The notes under the pieces were generated by a model, which did not search any database, was not told the DNA's origin, and saw only the letters and a program-made list of their open reading frames with translations. 34,145 bases of DNA from DATLNF01 sp046590575 (GTDB lineage Bacteria; Actinomycetota; Actinomycetes; BP-191): assembly GCA_046590575.1 (NCBI GenBank), contig JBKJUS010000025.1:1-34145 (forward strand), given 5' to 3'. The translations under genes were made by a program, and so were the position numbers. Each line of letters begins with the position of its first letter. The stretch's first letter is position 1. Below, in pieces: positions 28,893-34,145 of this stretch.

Positions 28893-30320
28893 TCAAGAAG
28901 CTGCGGCGGCAAGGACCTCGCCCGTCGTGGGCACGGGCGGCATGGGTGGCAGGCCACCGGCGTCCCGGATCGCCCGAACTCGGGTGACGACGTCGGGTGC
29001 CCAGGCACTCGACGGCGCGGCAAGCAGGTTCATAGCCCGCTGCAGCGCCAGCCATACCTGTGCGTCGGTCACCATCGACCGGGCCAGGTCGCCGAACAGC
29101 ACGTCTTCGGCAACGGGTCGGACCAGGGGAGAGCGACCCTCCCAGGTCGCGCGCCACAGCTCGGTGCGGTCGGCGTCGCGGTCGAGGACATCGTCGTAGT
29201 AGGTGTCAGCGAGTAGGGCGAGCTCGGCTGTCCACGCCGTTGCGCGGTCGACCTCGTCACGATGCTCGGCCACCGTCTCGGCCAGGCGGGCTGCACTCAG
29301 GACAGCGATCGTCACACCGCGCGCCAACGCCGGATCGGTGTGCATGAAGGCGTCGCCGACGAGGACGAGACCCAGAGCGGGAGGCGCCACTGTCGCCCGC
29401 CGTCGGATCCCGTTACGCAGACCGGCGAGGATGCGGACGTCGGTGATGGGCTCACCTGCAGCAGCCGCGCCCCATGGTGCGGAGGCCGGAGAGACGTCGA
29501 CCAGCGCTTCGAACGCGGCCGGTGCACGCAGGCCGCCCAGCCCATCGACCCACGGCGGCACACCGAGCGAGACCGAATAGGTGCGCCGGTCAGCGGGGAA
29601 CGCAGCACACATGTGGGTGGGGAAGTTCGCACCGCCACCGAGTCCGCGGGTGAGCGTCGGCCAGGTGGAGCCGGCTTCGCGAAGTCGGTAGTACCGGGTG
29701 AAGTAGGTGACGCCACAGTCGACGGAGTCGAAGTCCAGTGGCGGTGCGCCGGCAGCTTCGAGCCACGTGCCGGCTCTGCTGCGGCGGCCGCTCGCGTCCA
29801 CGACGAGGTCCGCGTCCAAGATGCCATCGGCTAGTCGTACGCCGGTGACCCGGGGCTGATCGCCCGGATCAGCGACGAGTCCGATGACGTCGCCGAGCAC
29901 TGCCCGTACGCGAGGTTCCTCCAGCACCGCCCGGCGCAACGCCCACTCGAATGACGAACGACGGCCGATGAGGGCGATGAGGTCGTCCTCAACAGTAGGC
30001 GTGAGATCCGCAGCGACAGCAGGGGGTGCATGCGCGCGAATATGCAGGTCCTCGATGCCTGCTGCGTGCATACGCGCCAGCACGTCCGGGGCATGCATCG
30101 CGAGCTCGGCACGGATGCGGGCTAAGAAGTTGTGGCTGTGACCGCTCTGCGGCACGGCCGGTCGCGGCCAGGCGGCCCACGCGTCCTCGGGGCCACCGTC
30201 CACCGGAAGAGGATCACGCTCGACGATGGCGACGTCCCACCCAGCACGAGCGAGAAGTAGCCCGCTCATCAGGCCGGACAGGCTGCCACCGACGACCACA
30301 ACTCGCGACACGTCGTTCAT
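28893..30320 (-). CDS. FAD-dependent oxidoreductase (PHBH/geranylgeranyl-reductase-like)
   Basis: 475 residues. The FAD-binding Rossmann motif SRVVVVGGSLSGLMSGLLLARAGWDVAIVERD is at about residues 5-37, and the second FAD motif GLVLVGDAFMHTDPALARGVTIAV at about 290-315. An internal substrate region has VVDASGRRSRAGTWL. This is the layout of class A flavoprotein monooxygenases and related hydroxylases/halogenases; I cannot choose among them. ATG 30320 is taken because the Rossmann strand starts right after; an in-frame extension to 30434 is possible but runs into the divergent promoter. It diverges from the DUF2182-DUF1326 operon, with a palindrome ATGTCGACAT at 30379-30388 between them. Confidence 0.85.
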   Translation of the reverse strand: MNDVSRVVVVGGSLSGLMSGLLLARAGWDVAIVERDPLPVDGGPEDAWAAWPRPAVPQSGHSHNFLARIRAELAMHAPDVLARMHAAGIEDLHIRAHAPPAVAADLTPTVEDDLIALIGRRSSFEWALRRAVLEEPRVRAVLGDVIGLVADPGDQPRVTGVRLADGILDADLVVDASGRRSRAGTWLEAAGAPPLDFDSVDCGVTYFTRYYRLREAGSTWPTLTRGLGGGANFPTHMCAAFPADRRTYSVSLGVPPWVDGLGGLRAPAAFEALVDVSPASAPWGAAAAGEPITDVRILAGLRNGIRRRATVAPPALGLVLVGDAFMHTDPALARGVTIAVLSAARLAETVAEHRDEVDRATAWTAELALLADTYYDDVLDRDADRTELWRATWEGRSPLVRPVAEDVLFGDLARSMVTDAQVWLALQRAMNLLAAPSSAWAPDVVTRVRAIRDAGGLPPMPPVPTTGEVLAAAAS

Positions 30321-30378
30321 CGTAGTGCGACCGCCTTCATCGTCATGCTGGGATCGCCCCGTGTCTATCGAACCGAAG

Positions 30379-30388
30379 ATGTCGACAT
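30379..30388. promoter_or_regulatory. Palindrome between divergent FAD oxidoreductase and DUF2182 genes
   Basis: ATGTCGACAT is a perfect 10-bp palindrome without spacer in the 127-nt intergenic region. It is a possible regulator site for either gene; the chance of a random occurrence is not negligible. Confidence 0.35.
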
Positions 30389-30447
30389 GCGGCGCTATGG
30401 GTGCCATGGTGCTTTCGGACTTGCGATAGATCATTAGGGGAAAACCT

Positions 30448-31257
30448 GTGGCCGTCGATCAGCAGACCGCCGTTGTGTCGGGAGCGCCACTCCGGGCCTG
30501 GTCGCGCGACCGCGGCCTTACTGCTGCGCTCCTCGTGGTGGCGGCTGCCGGCTGGTGGTGGAGTGCCCAAGCTATGGACCACCGGATGATTGCCGACGAC
30601 GGCATGGCCGGTATGTCCGGCATGGCGGATCACACAGCGGCAATCAGCATGTCGTTCGGCGCGTTCATCGTGGCGTGGCTGGCGATGATGGCGGCGATGA
30701 TGCTGCCGGCCGTCGCTCCAGTGGTCGGGCTGTATCGGCGTGCGGTGTCCGCCGGTCGGGCAGCCCCCCTGCCGATCTTCCTCAGCGGCTACCTGCTCGT
30801 GTGGCTGGTGCCGGGAGTACCGGCGTACTGGGCCTGGCGACACCTCGCTGAGCCGCTCGCGGGCGGGCGCCCTTGGGCGGGACGTTTGGCCGCAGCGGCG
30901 CTTCTGGCCGCCGCCCTCTGGCAGGTCGGTCCGGTCAAGGCGATGTGCCTGCGGCACTGCCGGTCGCCGTTGTCGTTCTTCATGAGGCATCGCGGCGGGC
31001 TCCGCCGTCCGACCGCGGCATTGCGTCTCGGCATGGCCCACGGCGGCTTCTGCCTCGGCTGCTGCTGGCTGTTGATGGTCGTGCTCGTCGCACTCGGCAC
31101 GATGAATCTCTTCTGGATGGCCGGACTGGCTGTCGTCATCTTCGCTGAGAAGGTCGTGACGGCCGGGGAGTGGTTCTCGCGGGCCACCGCGGTTGCCTTG
31201 GCCGCGCTCGGTATGTTCCTGCTCGTCGATCCGGCATTCGTCGGGTCGATCACCTGA
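30448..31257 (+). CDS. DUF2182 metal-binding-type integral membrane protein
   Basis: 269 residues, about seven hydrophobic segments. After the first helix (LTAALLVVAAAGWWWSAQAM) comes an unusually Met/His-rich loop, MDHRMIADDGMAGMSGMADH (about 43-62), then SFGAFIVAWLAMMAAMMLPAVAPVV, the hallmark of DUF2182. Later helices carry GFCLGCCWLLMVVLVALGTMNLFWM and EKVVTAGEWFSRATA. Met- and His-rich motifs of this kind often bind Cu(I); copper handling is inference. GTG 30448 follows a purine-rich AGGGGAAAA. It is followed 10 nt later by the DUF1326 gene, a partner frequently seen with it. Confidence 0.87.
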   Translation: MAVDQQTAVVSGAPLRAWSRDRGLTAALLVVAAAGWWWSAQAMDHRMIADDGMAGMSGMADHTAAISMSFGAFIVAWLAMMAAMMLPAVAPVVGLYRRAVSAGRAAPLPIFLSGYLLVWLVPGVPAYWAWRHLAEPLAGGRPWAGRLAAAALLAAALWQVGPVKAMCLRHCRSPLSFFMRHRGGLRRPTAALRLGMAHGGFCLGCCWLLMVVLVALGTMNLFWMAGLAVVIFAEKVVTAGEWFSRATAVALAALGMFLLVDPAFVGSIT

Positions 31258-31267
31258 AGGAGGCGTT

Positions 31268-31900
31268 GTGTCCACTACCACCGAGACGAAGACCACGTGG
31301 CAGCTCACGGGTGAGGGGTGGGAGTTCTGCAACTGCAACCCTGGCTGCACGTGTAACTTCTCCGGCTTCCCGACATCGAAGGACAACAGCTGCAAGGCAG
31401 CGGTCGGCACCCGCATCAGGACTGGTCGCTGCGGCGACGTCGACCTCTCCGGCCTCGACGTCGCGGCGCTGATCGACTGGCCCAAGGCCATTCACGACGG
31501 CGGCGGCAAGGCAGTCTTCGTCGTACCCGCCGCCGTCACCGACGAGCAGCTCGGCTGCCTCGCTCAGATCTTCACTGGCCAGCTCGGCGGGATGCCCTGG
31601 GAGATCTTGGGCACGACGTACGAGGTCGCCGGTGTGGTCCGCGCTGAGATCACCTTCGAGGGTGACGGCATGGACGCGGGCTTCACGATCCCCGGTGTCG
31701 GTCAGGCCCGCGGATCCACGTTCAAGAACCCGGTGACGGGCGAGCCGCACGGGGTGGCGATCGTCCTCGACGAGGGCTTCATCTGGTCGAAGGGCGACTG
31801 CGGCCAGGGCACCTTCGCTGTCGAGGCCGAGGGCATCGCTATGGACTTCACCGACACCAACTGGATTCGCTACGAGTTCAGCTGGTCCAACTCCGAGTAG
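31268..31900 (+). CDS. DUF1326 protein
   Basis: 210 residues of DUF1326. The N-terminal segment EGWEFCNCNPGCTCNFSGFPT (about 15-35) packs four cysteines as CxCxxxCxC, a plausible metal-binding site. The rest matches the family: CKAAVGTRIRTGRCGDVDLSGLDVAAL, then DEQLGCLAQIFTGQLGG, GEPHGVAIVLDEGFIWSKGDCGQGTF and IRYEFSWSNSE. AAGGAGG lies before GTG 31268; the upstream part of the frame is the end of DUF2182 read out of frame. The family has no assigned function. It forms an operon with DUF2182, so the pair may be a metal-handling or redox module. Confidence 0.9.
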   Translation: MSTTTETKTTWQLTGEGWEFCNCNPGCTCNFSGFPTSKDNSCKAAVGTRIRTGRCGDVDLSGLDVAALIDWPKAIHDGGGKAVFVVPAAVTDEQLGCLAQIFTGQLGGMPWEILGTTYEVAGVVRAEITFEGDGMDAGFTIPGVGQARGSTFKNPVTGEPHGVAIVLDEGFIWSKGDCGQGTFAVEAEGIAMDFTDTNWIRYEFSWSNSE

Positions 31901-31950
31901 CCGGGCTCCCACCACCCGCACTGTGGATGTCCCAGTCCAGGTTGGGTCGA

Positions 31951-31973
31951 CTGCGGACGTGCGGAGTCCGCAG
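31951..31973. terminator. Hairpin downstream of DUF1326 gene
   Basis: CTGCGGAC (31951-31958) and GTCCGCAG (31966-31973) form a perfect 8-bp stem with a 7-nt loop 51 nt past the DUF1326 stop. A partial second copy of the right arm with loop (GTGCGG-GTCCGCAGA) is seen at 31991-32005. No T-tract follows. Confidence 0.45.
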
Positions 31974-32080
31974 AGCGCTCGCAGCGGCACGTGCGGGTCC
32001 GCAGAAGGGGACCGGTGACCTAGTTTCCACGGCTGTCCCCAGTTTGAGTTTCGTACGTCGATGGTGTCGGTCCCAGGCCA

Positions 32081-32093
32081 TAACGTCGGGTGC
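32081..32093 (+). promoter_or_regulatory. -10 element of DUF2786 gene (leaderless)
   Basis: TAACGT at 32081-32086 is 7 nt from ATG 32094 with no ribosome binding site, so the mRNA is probably leaderless. Confidence 0.4.
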
Positions 32094-32825
32094 ATGACGC
32101 ATCCCGACCGCACTCTCGCCCGAATCCGCGCGCTGCTCGCCAAGGCTGAGCACCCCAGCACGCCGCCGCCCGAGGCCGAAGCGATGTCGGAGAAGGCCGC
32201 CGAGCTGATGGCGCGCTACGCCATCGATGAGGCACTGGTCGACGCTGCGTCGCCGACCGGTGTCGCTCCGGGCGGCCGGGCCGTCGCCGTGCCACCGCCG
32301 TACGCCGTGCCGAAGTCGGTGCTGCTCTCCGGCGTCGCCACGGCGTACCGCGTCCGGGCTGTCATCAGCCGCGATGCATCCGGCGAGGGTCGGCTGTGCA
32401 CCCTCGTCGGCTTCCCCTCGGACATCGCGCTGGTCGAGATGCTCTTCACCAGCCTGCTGCTGCAAGCCAGCGCCGCGATGCGGCTAGCGTCCAACGGGCA
32501 ATGCCGGGTCCGGGCGTTCCGGCACGCGTTCCTCATGGGGTACGCCGGCACGGTCACCCGCCGAGTGGTCGCGGCGCAGCAGCGGTCGGTCGATGAAGAG
32601 GTGTCGAAGGGTGCAGCGTCTACCGAGGTCGTGCTGGCCGACCGGCGCGATGCGGTCGACCGTGCGACGGCGGAGATGTTCCCGCGCCTCGGGCGGCTGC
32701 GTACAACGGTGAGCGACGGCGGCGGACTAGTGGCCGGCCAGGCGGCCGGCGCGCGCGCCGATCTTTCCAGCGGCGCACGCGCGGTCCGGGCGAGCTCGAC
32801 AAAGCGTCCGCAGCCGTTGACTTAG
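32094..32825 (+). CDS. DUF2786 domain protein
   Basis: 243 residues. The DUF2786 helical domain is N-terminal (about 5-45): RTLARIRALLAKAEHPSTPPPEAEAMSEKAAELMARYAIDEALV. The next part (YAVPKSVLLSGVATAYRVRAVI, then LCTLVGFPSDIALVEMLFTSLLLQASAAM) and the RAFRHAFLMGYAGTVTRRVVAA stretch are typical of full-length actinobacterial members. A basic, Ser-rich tail ends the protein. The role of the family is unknown. ATG 32094 is chosen because the conserved domain begins just after; the frame upstream to 32061 is rejected. Convergent with the gene at 33034. Confidence 0.85.
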   Translation: MTHPDRTLARIRALLAKAEHPSTPPPEAEAMSEKAAELMARYAIDEALVDAASPTGVAPGGRAVAVPPPYAVPKSVLLSGVATAYRVRAVISRDASGEGRLCTLVGFPSDIALVEMLFTSLLLQASAAMRLASNGQCRVRAFRHAFLMGYAGTVTRRVVAAQQRSVDEEVSKGAASTEVVLADRRDAVDRATAEMFPRLGRLRTTVSDGGGLVAGQAAGARADLSSGARAVRASSTKRPQPLT

Positions 32826-32952
32826 TCGACGAGCAGATCACCCAGTACGACGTCGCAACGATGCCGGCCTGACCCAGCACGCCGACGGCATCGCCCCGAC
32901 GTTCGCGTCAACCGTTCGGCGTTTCCCACGGGCAACGGTCGACTGGTCGGGC

Positions 32953-32999
32953 ATTCCCTGCGGGAATCGCCGCCCAGATGCCGGGATGTTTCTCCCGGC
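32953..32999. terminator. Two tandem hairpins between convergent genes
   Basis: ATTCCC (32953-32958) with GGGAAT (32962-32967), and GCCGGGA (32980-32986) with TCCCGGC (32993-32999), are two perfect short stems in the 208-nt gap between the DUF2786 gene and the convergent gene at 33034. A two-sided terminator is likely. The rest of the gap holds nothing recognisable. Confidence 0.5.
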
Positions 33000-33033
33000 C
33001 GCCCAGGCGGAATGCGAACACATAGCGGGCCGG

Positions 33034-34134
33034 TCAGTCCTCGTCGCGGGCGCGACCGGCGACGAAGTCGAGCGCCTCGAGGGTCGCGTTGTGCACGAAG
33101 CGCTCCCGCTTCGGCGCGGCGAGGAACCGAGCAGCGCCGACGAGCGCCGCGCGGTCGCCGGTGTGCGCCGACTCGGTGATGGCCGCCCGGGTGGTCTTGA
33201 CGGTGTGGGCGACCATGATCGGCGCCACCGCGTTGTCCTCAGCCGCCGCCTGAGCCAGGGCGGCTTCGAGAGCGCCCGCCGGACCGTCGTATCCGCGCAC
33301 CAGGGCGACCGCGCCGTCGGGGTCCTTGCGTCGTACCCGCTCGAGCACGTCGGCCGCATCCGTCGTCGCGAAAGGGGCCGGGCCCGTCCCGCCACCGCGC
33401 GTGTCGAGGCGCTGCGTCCACTGCACGAACCACACCGCGTGGAAGAGGCCGCGCAGCACGTCCGCCGACGGCGACAGCGACCAGGCCCAGCGGAACGCCG
33501 CGAGGTAAGTCAGCGTGTGGGTGACGTCGAGCCAGCCCCACTCGTTGCTGTCGTCGAGGTCGAGGTCCACGTCGAAGCGGCGCAGTCGCTCGGCCGCAGC
33601 GCGCGACACGACGTCGAGGATCTTCTCGACCGGTGTGCCGGCCTTCAAAGCCCGGTGCAACGCGTCGAAGGCAGCCTCGGGGCCTTCGTCGAGCATGGCC
33701 CGCTCGAGTCCGTCCGGCGCAGCCGTCGTGTCTTGCCGACGCAGAAGCGCGGCCAGGTCCAGGTCGGCTGACTGCCACGCGGCGAGGTAGCGGCGCATGT
33801 AGGGCAGCCGGTCGTAGCGGGTGCTCAGCACCGTCGCGGGGACGAGCGGGGCGAGCACCGTGTCGGCTTCGGCCCAGCCGACGGTGTCGAGCAGCTCGAA
33901 CGACTTCTGTACGTAGATCATCGGGTGGCCGTAGCCGAGGAAGTGGTCGGTCACGGCGCAGAGCAGTGCGCCGCGGATTGCTGCGGGGTCGACGTTCGCC
34001 GCGATGAGCCCGCGCAAAAGTGCCTCCGCGGCGTCGCTCTGCTCGTCGTCGACGAGGAGCGGGTACGCCGCGAGCGCCTCGGGGATCGAGCCGTACGCCG
34101 TCACCGGGTCGACTGGGTCCGGCTGGGGTCGCAT
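33034..34134 (-). CDS. Helical protein, possibly questin-oxidase-like (DUF4243)
   Basis: 366 residues, almost fully alpha-helical, no signal peptide and no transmembrane segments. DHFLGYGHPMIYVQKSFELLDTVGW (about residues 62-86) and DVTHTLTYLAAFRWAWSLSPS (about 205-225) resemble the conserved His-containing segments of questin-oxidase-like proteins, where the family is linked to Baeyer-Villiger-type chemistry; the match is from memory and only moderate. The end TTRAAITESAHTGDRAALVGAARFLAAPKRERFV is also regular. ATG complementary to 34132-34134 starts 11 nt from the window edge, so its promoter is not visible. A partner gene such as a Rieske protein could lie upstream, outside the window. Confidence 0.6.
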   Translation of the reverse strand: MRPQPDPVDPVTAYGSIPEALAAYPLLVDDEQSDAAEALLRGLIAANVDPAAIRGALLCAVTDHFLGYGHPMIYVQKSFELLDTVGWAEADTVLAPLVPATVLSTRYDRLPYMRRYLAAWQSADLDLAALLRRQDTTAAPDGLERAMLDEGPEAAFDALHRALKAGTPVEKILDVVSRAAAERLRRFDVDLDLDDSNEWGWLDVTHTLTYLAAFRWAWSLSPSADVLRGLFHAVWFVQWTQRLDTRGGGTGPAPFATTDAADVLERVRRKDPDGAVALVRGYDGPAGALEAALAQAAAEDNAVAPIMVAHTVKTTRAAITESAHTGDRAALVGAARFLAAPKRERFVHNATLEALDFVAGRARDED

Positions 34135-34145
34135 CGGTCGGCGTA

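Overview
The window is a gene-dense, very GC-rich stretch that reads as the accessory part of an actinobacterial chromosome. Supporting signs are NarL-type histidine kinase/response regulator pairs, a mycothiol-type DinB-like protein, a DUF6318-like lipoprotein, GTG starts, overlapping stop/start pairs and many start codons sitting 6-8 nt behind a -10-like hexamer (likely leaderless mRNAs). A Nocardioidaceae-like or related lineage is plausible but is inference. I see no rRNA, tRNA, CRISPR array or intact transposon.

Layout. 1-2.5 kb: 5' part of a RecQ-type helicase gene (minus), then a methyltransferase diverging from a PadR regulator across a palindrome. 2.5-3.7 kb: an XRE regulator overlapping a nucleotidyltransferase, a likely toxin-antitoxin-type pair. 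3.8-5.4 kb: a second PadR diverging from a VOC-cupin operon over a perfect 21-bp operator. 5.6-7.0 kb: small conserved proteins (DUF4234, an acidic membrane-anchored protein, DUF4262). 7.1-8.2 kb: VapBC, then a gene fragment and a 59-bp palindromic repeat. 8.3-10.2 kb: a DinB-like protein and a VOC protein diverging over a layered palindrome, then a membrane protein.

10.2-18.8 kb: two large membrane-bound histidine kinases of the same architecture (680 and 677 aa), each with a NarL-type response regulator, in opposite orientations. They flank a TetR-VOC-metallo-beta-lactamase operon, a DinB-family gene and a small membrane protein. 18.75-19.26 kb holds no convincing gene but several inverted repeats. 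19.3-23.4 kb (minus): DUF1905-EamA exporter, an Rv2258c-like methyltransferase, and an exported lipoprotein/PKD pair. 23.5-26.4 kb: small proteins (orphan, PepSY, DUF1697, coiled coil, orphan) and a MazEF-type pair. 26.4-28.9 kb: a third two-component system and a divergent membrane protein that may be its target. 28.9-31.9 kb: an FAD oxidoreductase diverging from a DUF2182-DUF1326 operon with Met-rich and Cys-rich segments. 32-34 kb: a DUF2786 protein and a helical protein perhaps related to questin oxidase.

How it works together: the region is dominated by local regulators sitting next to their probable targets, and by three compact toxin-antitoxin-type modules within 24 kb. Most regulator promoters carry a palindrome overlapping the -10 or start codon, which suggests simple autoregulatory switches. 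The least explained parts are the XRE-nucleotidyltransferase pair, the DUF2182-DUF1326 pair and two same-length palindromic repeats 13.6 kb apart. All functional statements are by reading the translated sequence and recalling families; no database search was run.
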